NCBI GenBank assembly: GCA_965214125.1
Contig: CBDCBA010000035.1
Span: 114,761-178,760, forward strand
Source: CBDCBA01 sp965214125
GTDB taxonomy: Bacteria; Planctomycetota; Phycisphaerae; Tepidisphaerales; Tepidisphaeraceae
Direction of reading: 5' to 3'
Length of the DNA stretch: 64,000 bases
Part shown: piece after piece, positions 57,788-64,000 of the stretch
Numbering within the stretch: position 1 is the stretch's first letter
Layout: every line of letters starts with the position of its first letter
Translations under genes and position numbers: made by a program
The notes under the pieces: generated by a model
The model's database searches: none
What the model was told of the DNA's origin: nothing
What the model saw: only the letters and a program-made list of their open reading frames with translations

Positions 57788-58732
57788 ATGAAGGTCTCTT
57801 TGCTGTTTCCGACGTTGCTTGTCGCGCTCCTCGTCTCATCGGTGTCGGCGGAGGTCGCCGTGGAGCGGCGCACGCTGGTGGACGAGGCCAGGGAGCGCGA
57901 GGTTCCGCTGAAGTTCTACATCCCGCAGGCCGACGCGGCGGTGCCGGTCGTGCTGTTGAGCCACGGTTTGGGCGGGAGCAACGACGCCATGACCTACCTG
58001 GCCCAGACGCTCGCGGAGTCGGGCTACCTCGTGGTCGCCCTGCAGCACGCCGGCAGCGACGAGGCCGTCTGGCGCGACGCCAGACCCGCGGACCGGATGG
58101 CCGCGCTGAAGGAAGCGGCGAACGGCCGCAACGCGATCGCTCGGGCTGCAGATGTCTCGTTCGTTCTCGGCGCGTTGCTCGCCGACGACAGGCCCGAGGC
58201 GTTGTCGTTTGTGCCGTCGGTCGACCCCGACGCCATTGCCGTGGCGGGGCACTCGTTCGGCGCGCACACGGCGATGATGACCGTCGGGATGAGCTTCGCC
58301 AACGGCACGGCCGCCGGCCTCGACCCGCGCGTGCGGGCCGCGATCGCCCTGAGCCCGCCGGCGGGGCGGGAGCAGTTCGACGGGGTGGCGGTCCCGGTCC
58401 TTCACCTCACGGGGACGAACGACCGCTCGCCCCTCAACGCGAACGCGACGCCCGAGCGTCGCCAACGCCCCTACCGCGCGATCGACGCGCCCGGCGGCGT
58501 GCTGATCGTCTTTCGCGGCGGCACCCACGGCGTCTTCAACGGCCCCGGCCCCGCGCTGCCGGGCGAGACGATCGATGCCGAGCGCGACGAGCGCATCCGC
58601 TCGCTCACGGCCGAAGCCTGCCGCCTCTTCCTCGACGCCCGCCTGCGCGGCGATGCCGAGGCCGTCGAGCGCCTGAAGACATTCGAAGAACGCCTCGGCG
58701 ACGCCGGCACCGTCCAGCAGAACGCCCCGTAG
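57788..58732 (+). CDS. Secreted alpha/beta hydrolase, PAF-acetylhydrolase/dienelactone hydrolase-like
   Basis: A 314-residue protein with a Sec signal (LLFPTLLVALLVSSVSA, about 1-21). The fold motifs are VVLLSHGLGGSNDAMTYLAQ (about 54-73, with HG for the oxyanion hole) and the nucleophile GHSFG at 154-158 (Ser156) in IAVAGHSFGAHTAMM. Asp in LTGTNDRSPL and His in GTHGVFNG complete a plausible triad. Family members hydrolyse short-chain esters or oxidised phospholipids. The ATG at 57788 is the only start that gives a signal peptide. It converges with the sulfatase (7 bases between stops). Confidence 0.9.
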   Translation: MKVSLLFPTLLVALLVSSVSAEVAVERRTLVDEAREREVPLKFYIPQADAAVPVVLLSHGLGGSNDAMTYLAQTLAESGYLVVALQHAGSDEAVWRDARPADRMAALKEAANGRNAIARAADVSFVLGALLADDRPEALSFVPSVDPDAIAVAGHSFGAHTAMMTVGMSFANGTAAGLDPRVRAAIALSPPAGREQFDGVAVPVLHLTGTNDRSPLNANATPERRQRPYRAIDAPGGVLIVFRGGTHGVFNGPGPALPGETIDAERDERIRSLTAEACRLFLDARLRGDAEAVERLKTFEERLGDAGTVQQNAP

Positions 58733-58739
58733 CCGCCGG

Positions 58740-60203
58740 TCAAGCCGACAGCCCCATCCGCTCGAACTGCGCCGCCGGGGCGTCGCACGTCTTCATCAGT
58801 GTCGTCATCTGCTCGGCGAGCTGCGCCTCGAGCTGCGGGTCATCCAGCGGCCTTTCCTGCGCCGGGTCGGCCTTCAGGTCGAACAGCAGCGACGAGCGAA
58901 ATGGCTCGCGCGTCGGCGAGCCGGGCACCTTCAGCGGCGGCACGCCTTGGCTGAACGGCAGCGGCTCGGCTAATTCCATATGGCGCATCGGGTCGAGCGG
59001 CGCGACGTTGCGCATGTGCCAGTGCGCCAGGGTGTAGCTGTCGCTCGGCGTGTCGTTGGCGGCGCCGCGGTAGTAGGCGTGTTGCTCGGTGACAAGGTTC
59101 ACGTGCTGGTTGAAGTACCCGAAGATCGCCGCCTCGCGCCCGCCCGCGTCGCCTTCGACGACCGGCCCGAGGTCGTGGCCGAGCATTGTGTCGGGGACGT
59201 CGCGGCCGAAGTAGTTCAGCAGGGTGACGGGCAAATCGAGCATCGGCTGCACCAGGCTGCCGCGGCGCTCGCCGGCGACGTTGTGCCGCGGATCCCACAT
59301 AAAGAGGGGCGTGTGGCTCGTCTCCTCGTACATCGGCGGGGCGTTTTTCATGGTCCAGCCGTGCTCGCCGAGCTGGATGCCGTGGTCGGTACCGACGACG
59401 AGCATCGTGTCCTTCCACAAGTCGTGGCGGTCGAAGGCGTCGAGCACCCGGCCGAGGCTGGCGTCGCACTTGGCGAGCAGGGCCGCGTAGTTGCGGCGGG
59501 CCTGCTCGACCTGCTCGCGCGTGTACAGGTCCTTGCCGTAGCCGGGCCAGTCCAGCAGCGGGGCATCGGCCTCGCTGTCGGGGTCGGGGAACAGGCTCTT
59601 CCACTGCGGGTCGCAGAAGAACGGCTCGTGCGGGTCGAACAGCTCGACCTGCAGCAACCAGTCGTCCTCCGCGGCGTTGCGGTCGAGGAAGTCGAGCCCG
59701 GCGCGAACGGTTTTGGTCTGATAATGGTCCTCGTCGCGCCGCACGTGCGGGCGGTTGACCCAGTCCTGGCGGTTGTTTTTGCCGTTGATGTGGCGGGGCT
59801 CGACCGGGTCGGCGACCTGGCCGATCCACGGGTCGCCCTCCTGGCCGCGGAAGAACTCCCAGGAGTCGTAGGCCGTGTGGTAGTTGGCGCCGCCGGTCTC
59901 GAAGTAGTGGTAGTGGTCGGTCGCGAGGTGGCTGTAGACGGATTGATCGCCCGTGCGCAGCAGTTGGAAGACGTCCTGGTCGTAGGGCTCCATCGGCCCC
60001 CAGCCGCGGTGGAGGAAGCCGGGGCGGCCGGTGTGCAAATCGCGGCGGGCGGGCATGCACGGCATGGAGCAGACGTAGCTGCGGTCGAACGTGACCGCCC
60101 GGCGCGCCAGCCGCTGGAAGTTGGGCGTGCGTGTCCAGGTCGCGCCGTAGGGCGAGAGGAAGTGGCGGTTGAGGCTGTCGAACATCAGGAGAACGGCGCG
60201 CAT
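58740..60203 (-). CDS. Formylglycine-dependent sulfatase
   Basis: A 487-residue type I sulfatase. The modification motif C-x-P-x-R is present: Cys49-Met-Pro-Ala-Arg53 in CSMPCMPARRDLHTGR. Metal-site motifs are visible: LLMFDSLN near the start (with Asp9), HEPFFCDPQWKS and GTDHGIQLGEHGW (about 290-302). It removes sulfate esters, most likely from sulfated polysaccharides, consistent with the GH88-type gene elsewhere in the window. No signal peptide is visible, so it would be cytoplasmic. The activating enzyme is not in the window. The ATG at 60203 starts right at the first metal-site strand. Confidence 0.95.
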   Translation of the reverse strand: MRAVLLMFDSLNRHFLSPYGATWTRTPNFQRLARRAVTFDRSYVCSMPCMPARRDLHTGRPGFLHRGWGPMEPYDQDVFQLLRTGDQSVYSHLATDHYHYFETGGANYHTAYDSWEFFRGQEGDPWIGQVADPVEPRHINGKNNRQDWVNRPHVRRDEDHYQTKTVRAGLDFLDRNAAEDDWLLQVELFDPHEPFFCDPQWKSLFPDPDSEADAPLLDWPGYGKDLYTREQVEQARRNYAALLAKCDASLGRVLDAFDRHDLWKDTMLVVGTDHGIQLGEHGWTMKNAPPMYEETSHTPLFMWDPRHNVAGERRGSLVQPMLDLPVTLLNYFGRDVPDTMLGHDLGPVVEGDAGGREAAIFGYFNQHVNLVTEQHAYYRGAANDTPSDSYTLAHWHMRNVAPLDPMRHMELAEPLPFSQGVPPLKVPGSPTREPFRSSLLFDLKADPAQERPLDDPQLEAQLAEQMTTLMKTCDAPAAQFERMGLSA

Positions 60204-60379
60204 GACACTGGCGTATCGGGCGGGCGGCCCGAACGCAACCTGCGTCGCGCGGCCGCGCTTGCGATTCCGCCTGTCAGGCCGCTTCCGATAACGCTCCGCG
60301 CGGCGGAAGGACGTGCCCGAGGGCGGGCGGGCGAACCGATGTCAAGCGGCCGATCGATGCCTTGCGGGCGCGGTCGCCG

Positions 60380-60439
60380 TTCGTACGATGCCCGCCCGGT
60401 TCGTTCGACGCCCGCTTGGTTCGTACGATGCCCGCCCGC
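60380..60439. repeat. Three tandem 20-base repeats upstream of the outer-membrane barrel gene
   Basis: Units at 60380-60399, 60400-60419 and 60420-60439 share the consensus TTCGTACGATGCCCGCCCGG; the middle one differs at four positions. The period of 20 bases is close to two helical turns, so the array would present the same face of DNA three times. It lies in the 320-base gap 60204-60523 between divergent genes, 85 bases before the chosen start of the barrel gene. Nothing else is clear in the gap. Confidence 0.85.
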
Positions 60440-60523
60440 GCGGCCCCGTCTCGTCGAGGCGCTGGCGATTTGCACGCCGAACGACCCGTAGCTCGCCCGG
60501 TCCTCACGCAGCCCCTGCCCACC

Positions 60524-61354
60524 ATGCTTCACGACGCCCCGCCGATCCGCCGGACCGCCACGATGCCCGCCCTGCTCCTGGCCGCCGCGGCCCTGGCCCT
60601 GCCGGCCGGCGCCGCCGCCGCGGACGGGGCCGAGCCCGCGAATGATTTCACGCTCGAACCGCCGGCCCGCCCCGTCTTCCCGCTCGATGCCGACGCCGAC
60701 GACACGCCCTTCGCCGAACGCGACTTCTACCTGCAATCTGACGGCGCCACGCCCGAGGAAGACGGGCCCTACTACTCGGCCGGCGCGTTCGAACGCCCAA
60801 ACTGGTACTTCCGCGGCGGCGTGAACATCGTCTTCCCGCAGGACTTCGACGCCACCTTCCGCGACAGCGAGGGCGGCGACGTCGAGGTCGGCAACACCCT
60901 CGGCTGGGGCGGCGGGCTCTACACCGCTCTGGGCTACACGTTTGGGCCCAACAACTCCGTGCGCACCCGCGTCGAGGGGGAGTACCAGCTTCGCATCAAC
61001 GACTTCCGCGACGACAGCTTTACCGTCAACGACTCGATTACCTGGAACTCGGTTGGCGGCAACGTCTTCGTCGACTTCACGCCCCTGCCCAGCCGCCCGA
61101 ACTTCCGCCTCTACGGCGGCGCGGGCGCGGGCTTGGCGTACATCACGGTGAGCAATCCCGTCGGCGCCGGCAGCGACGACTCGATCGCCGGCTACGCCCA
61201 ATTGCTCGGCGGCGGACTGGTTCGTTTCAACGACGACATCGACATCGACTTCGGCCTGCGCTACCAGACCTCGCTGGGCCTCGACGTCTTCGAGGGCTCC
61301 GACGACCTCGGCAACGCCGTCTTCCACGTCGGCCTGCTGCTCTACCTGGAGTAG
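60524..61354 (+). CDS. Outer-membrane beta-barrel protein (OmpA/porin-like)
   Basis: A 276-residue protein. An N-terminal signal is likely (MPALLLAAAALALPAGAAAA, residues about 14-33, with a basic stretch before). After a Pro/Asp-rich linker come alternating amphipathic strands with GGG turns: WYFRGGVNIVFPQ, LGWGGGLYTALGYTFG, VRTRVEGEYQLRINDF, NVFVDFTPL, FRLYGGAGAGLAYITVS, YAQLLGGGLVRFNDDIDIDFGLRYQTS, and the chain ends FHVGLLLYLE. This looks like an 8-strand barrel ending in an aromatic or hydrophobic strand. The ATG at 60524 was chosen; an alternative is at 60563. ThiL follows 19 bases after its stop. Confidence 0.82.
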   Translation: MLHDAPPIRRTATMPALLLAAAALALPAGAAAADGAEPANDFTLEPPARPVFPLDADADDTPFAERDFYLQSDGATPEEDGPYYSAGAFERPNWYFRGGVNIVFPQDFDATFRDSEGGDVEVGNTLGWGGGLYTALGYTFGPNNSVRTRVEGEYQLRINDFRDDSFTVNDSITWNSVGGNVFVDFTPLPSRPNFRLYGGAGAGLAYITVSNPVGAGSDDSIAGYAQLLGGGLVRFNDDIDIDFGLRYQTSLGLDVFEGSDDLGNAVFHVGLLLYLE

Positions 61355-61373
61355 CCGCCCGTAGGCTCGTCCC

Positions 61374-62261
61374 GTGCCCGGCGAAGCGGAGTTCCTCGCG
61401 TACGTCGCCCAGCGCTGCCCGCGCGCGGGGGACGACCTGGCCGTGCTTGATCCGCCGCCGGGGCGATTGCTGGCCGGAATGGACCCCGTGCTCGACGGCG
61501 TCCACCTGAACGTCGCGCGACACGGCCACGCCGCGGCGGGACGCAAGGCCGTCAATCGCAACCTGAGCGACGTGGCCGCGATGGGCGGCACGCCGACGGC
61601 GGTGCTGCTGTCGATCGTGGTTCCGAAATCCAATACGATCGCCGACGCCGTCGCCTGCTTCGATGCCGCGCGCGAGGCCGCCGTCGCCGCGGGGTGTGAA
61701 CTCGTCGGCGGCGACTTCGCGACGTGGGGCGGGCCGCTCGTCGTAACGGCAGCCGTGCTGGGATCGGCCGAGCAGCCCGTGCCGCGCACCGGGGCCACGC
61801 CGGGCGATGGGCTGTTCGTCACCGGCCCGCTCGGCGGGTCGATTCTCGGCCGGCACCTGACGTTCGCGCCGCGACTCGCCGAGGGCCGACGGCTCGCGGC
61901 GAGCGGCGTGTCGGCGATGATGGACCTCAGCGACGGCCTCGCCCGCGACCTGCCCCGCCTGCTGAACGGCCTGGGCGCCGACCTGAACGCCGTCCCGATC
62001 CACCCCGACGCCACCCGACTCGCCGCCGACACCGGCCGCCCTCCGCTCTGGCACGCCCTCAACGACGGCGAGGATTACGAACTGCTCTTCGCCGCCGCCA
62101 CGCCGCCGAGCGACGTCGCGAGCACGCGCATCGGAACGGTGACGGATGAACACGCCATCCATCTCGATGGGCGCCCCGTCCCCCTCGGGGGTTGGGAGCA
62201 CGGGCTGTCCCCGCCCCACGGTCGAGCCCCCGACGCCGGAGCGGAAGCTCCGGGTTTCTGA
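61374..62261 (+). CDS. thiL: Thiamine-monophosphate kinase
   Basis: A 295-residue enzyme of the AIR synthase-like superfamily that phosphorylates thiamine monophosphate to the active diphosphate. The motifs are AGDDLAVLDPP (start of the ATP site), MDPVLDGVHL, AVNRNLSDVAAMGGTPTAV, LVGGDFA and MMDLSDGLARDLPRLL, and LNDGEDYELLFAA near the end. It should be active. The start is GTG at 61374. The last residues (about 286-295, APDAGAEAPGF) and the stop codon are encoded by the left arm of a palindromic element (62231-62328), so the original C-terminus has been replaced or extended. Confidence 0.93.
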   Translation: MPGEAEFLAYVAQRCPRAGDDLAVLDPPPGRLLAGMDPVLDGVHLNVARHGHAAAGRKAVNRNLSDVAAMGGTPTAVLLSIVVPKSNTIADAVACFDAAREAAVAAGCELVGGDFATWGGPLVVTAAVLGSAEQPVPRTGATPGDGLFVTGPLGGSILGRHLTFAPRLAEGRRLAASGVSAMMDLSDGLARDLPRLLNGLGADLNAVPIHPDATRLAADTGRPPLWHALNDGEDYELLFAAATPPSDVASTRIGTVTDEHAIHLDGRPVPLGGWEHGLSPPHGRAPDAGAEAPGF

Positions 62262-62328
62262 CGAGAGCAGACCGCTTTCGAAACTGCCCGGTCTCGGTCG
62301 TCCACCCGGAGCTTCCGCTCCGGCGTCG
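62231..62328. repeat. Palindromic element, family I, overlapping the thiL 3' end
   Basis: A 98-base inverted repeat with perfect 25-base arms (62231-62255 and 62304-62328), core GACGCCGGAGCGGAAGCTCC. Each arm folds into its own hairpin through CCGGAGC / GCTCCGG. It gives thiL its last codons and stop (TGA at 62259-62261). It lies between convergent genes. Confidence 0.93.
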
Positions 62329-62367
62329 ACTGTGAAGGGAGCGAGTGCGGCGCGCGCGGAGATGGCA

Positions 62368-63090
62368 TCACACCAGTTCGTTCAGCCCGCTGAGGCCGAT
62401 GACTTCGTCGCTGTAGAACGGCTCGGCGTACCTCACGCCGCAGCGGCCGCCGAGGTACTTGTGCATCGTCTCGACGTACTCCCACAGCCCGTCGCCGTCG
62501 TCAAGGCCCTGGCTCTTGTAGGCGCGGCAGGCGGCCTCCTTGCGGTCCCAGGCGTCGGTCACGTCGATGCAGAACGTCGGCACGATGTGCGTGCGCAGGT
62601 GCGTGCAGAAATACTGGATAATCCGCTTCGGGTGGTGCGGCTCGCCGGGGATGTCGCTCCGGGTCAGCTTCGCGTCGAACCGGGCGTCGATCGCGATCTT
62701 GTGAACGGCGATGTGATCCGGGTGGGCGTCGGGAAAATAGGGGAAAAAGACCACGTCCGCCTTCGTCTGCCGAATGACCGCCGCCAGCTTGTGGCGGGCC
62801 TCGATCGTGTGCTGCACCGTGCGGTTGGCCAAGCCGAGGTTCACCCGCTCGACCGGCGTGTCGAGCCCCTCGTTGAGCGCCTTCGTCGCGGCCGTCCACT
62901 CGCGCTGGCGGATCTCCGGCGAGCCGTTGGGCGTGGGCTCGCCGTTGGTCATGTCGCAGATGGTGACGCGGTGCCCCTGCCGCGCCAGCGTCACGAGCGT
63001 GCCGCCCATGCCCAGTTCGGCATCGTCGGGGTGGGGCGAGACGCAGAGCACGCGCTTGAGGGTCGGCAACGTCACGAGGGGGGAGGCCAC
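62368..63090 (-). CDS. PIG-L/LmbE family deacetylase
   Basis: A 240-residue zinc-dependent N-acetylglucosaminyl deacetylase-like enzyme. The motif HPDDAELGMGG (about 19-29) holds the first zinc ligands, and the second HPDH (about 113-116) in YFPDAHPDHIAVHK gives the third. The family includes BshB1 of bacillithiol synthesis and MshB, as well as deacetylases of unknown substrate. The C-terminal part (DVTDAWDRKEAACRAYKSQ) is as in BshB1. The start is GTG at 63090, and a GTG at 63075 is possible. No partner gene for bacillithiol synthesis is near. Confidence 0.93.
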   Translation of the reverse strand: MASPLVTLPTLKRVLCVSPHPDDAELGMGGTLVTLARQGHRVTICDMTNGEPTPNGSPEIRQREWTAATKALNEGLDTPVERVNLGLANRTVQHTIEARHKLAAVIRQTKADVVFFPYFPDAHPDHIAVHKIAIDARFDAKLTRSDIPGEPHHPKRIIQYFCTHLRTHIVPTFCIDVTDAWDRKEAACRAYKSQGLDDGDGLWEYVETMHKYLGGRCGVRYAEPFYSDEVIGLSGLNELV

Positions 63091-63128
63091 GCCGGCACGG
63101 TAGGTCGCATGGGCGTTGCAACAACTAG

Positions 63129-64000
63129 TTACGAGCCGTAGCCGTGCGTCTCGCGGAGCGTGGCGAGGATCTGCGCGAGCGCCCGGTCCGCCCGCTCGCC
63201 GTCGAGCAAAGCCCAGCGGGCGGTGGCGACGCTGAAGTATCGGAACGCCGCGTGCGGCTGGCCAGCGGAGGGGGTCTGGGCGCGGGCGGCGACGGCGGTC
63301 CACGGGTCGTCCGGGGCGAGGTCGACCATCGCCGGGGCGAGCGCCGCGGCCTTATCCAGCAACGCCAGCAGCGGGGCGAACCGCTGACGCTCGGCGTCGA
63401 CCGCCTCCCACGCTGCCGCTTCGCCCGACCGTTCGGCCCGCACGAGCGCGTCGCGCAGCGGGCGGAGCATTTGCCCGAGCACATTCGCGTCCACCGACCA
63501 GTCGGCCCACGCCCAGGCGCCGGCAACGGTGTCGAGTTGCACGTCCAAGCCGCGCGTTGCTCGGCGGCGGTCAGGCGACGGGGAGAACGTCTCCAACGCC
63601 GCCTCGAAGCCCTCCAGCCAGCCGGGCGGCAGGTTCCCGCGGCTGTCGGCGAGTTCCGAGGCCGCTTGCCGGAGCACATCGTCGCGCCCGTCCAAGAGCG
63701 TCGCCCCGCCCGCGACCGCCGCGGCACGCTCCGCAAAGTGGTCCGTGGCCGAACGCTCGGCCGAGAGCCGCGCAAGGCCGCGCAGCAACCCTTCGGCGGC
63801 AAGGCGTTCGGGGTCGTCGATCGGCCCGCGATAGACCCGCGCCAGCGCGACCGCCGCCGCCCGCTCAAGGCCGCCGGTGGGCGTGACGCTTCCGGCTCGC
63901 TCCAGCTCGCGCGTGACGGTGGCAGCGTCGGCGGCGAAGGCGATCAGGTCGGCCCACCGCTGGGCCTCTTCCGCAGCGGCGGCCAACGCGGCAACGTCGC
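63129..64000 (-). CDS. Hypothetical protein, partial (runs off the right end)
   Basis: The frame is open to the window's right edge, so the N-terminus is missing. The visible 290 residues are almost wholly helical, Ala/Glu/Arg-rich, with short motifs such as DDVLRQAASELADSRGNLPPGWLEG, WAWADWSVDANVLGQMLRPLRDALV and RYFSVATARWALLDGERADRA. No family was recognised. The pattern of paired helices hints at a TPR-like or HEAT-like scaffold. Its stop is 39 bases from the PIG-L start on the same strand. Confidence 0.7.
   Translation of the reverse strand, partial: DVAALAAAAEEAQRWADLIAFAADAATVTRELERAGSVTPTGGLERAAAVALARVYRGPIDDPERLAAEGLLRGLARLSAERSATDHFAERAAAVAGGATLLDGRDDVLRQAASELADSRGNLPPGWLEGFEAALETFSPSPDRRRATRGLDVQLDTVAGAWAWADWSVDANVLGQMLRPLRDALVRAERSGEAAAWEAVDAERQRFAPLLALLDKAAALAPAMVDLAPDDPWTAVAARAQTPSAGQPHAAFRYFSVATARWALLDGERADRALAQILATLRETHGYGS

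Noticed and set aside
60380..60439. CRISPR-like array
   Set aside because: Only three units, directly adjacent, without spacers, and no cas gene in the window.

Overview
This window is a GC-rich bacterial chromosome segment with about 48 protein genes packed on both strands. It has no rRNA or tRNA gene that I could see, and no CRISPR array. The gene set suggests a planctomycete, possibly of the Phycisphaerae type. The signs are two DUF4058 proteins, a PEP-CTERM-tagged sugar dehydrogenase, an ECF sigma factor fused to a large membrane-anchored C-terminal region, a Ser/Thr kinase fused to a Calx-beta-like domain, a very long FHA protein, a formylglycine sulfatase, a GH88-type hydrolase and System II cytochrome c maturation (CcsA/ResB). 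This assignment is inference from gene content only.

Layout. 1-8 kb: DUF4058, a DegT-like aminotransferase homologue without its catalytic lysine, an ABC exporter, an amber-interrupted pterin dehydratase and the ECF sigma factor. 8-14 kb: the FHA protein and DinB. 14-19 kb: a carbohydrate group (SDR, GH88 hydrolase, Gfo/Idh oxidoreductase, sugar isomerase) with a Dps. 19-26 kb: a lipoprotein, the kinase, a DUF2339 membrane protein and an HU protein with a lysine-rich tail. 26-28 kb: two toxin-antitoxin-like pairs. 28-35 kb: aconitase, a REP-associated (RAYT-like) transposase, argH, the sugar dehydrogenase and a phosphatase. 35-44 kb: M32 carboxypeptidase, ribosomal protein S1, ccsA and resB. 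44-51 kb: lipase, secreted proteins and an enlarged carB. 51-64 kb: DppD-DppF fusion, hydrolases, sulfatase, an outer-membrane barrel, thiL, a PIG-L deacetylase and an unidentified gene running off the right end.

The most striking feature is a dense population of palindromic elements from about ten unrelated families. Several families (TTAG-, GTAG- or ATAG-started) share one architecture: an nTAG tetranucleotide directly before a short perfect hairpin, usually repeated in inverted orientation at the other end. This is the layout of REP/BIME elements. A RAYT-like HUH transposase (31036-31626) sits between two copies of one family, and one copy supplies its stop codon. Palindromes are also inside genes without breaking the frame: three different families inside carB, one between the membrane and ATPase domains of the ABC exporter, one that encodes the whole signal peptide and start of ccsA, and one that encodes the last codons of thiL. 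This resembles the protein-coding palindromic elements known from Rickettsia, but with several families in one genome segment and a candidate mobilising enzyme nearby.
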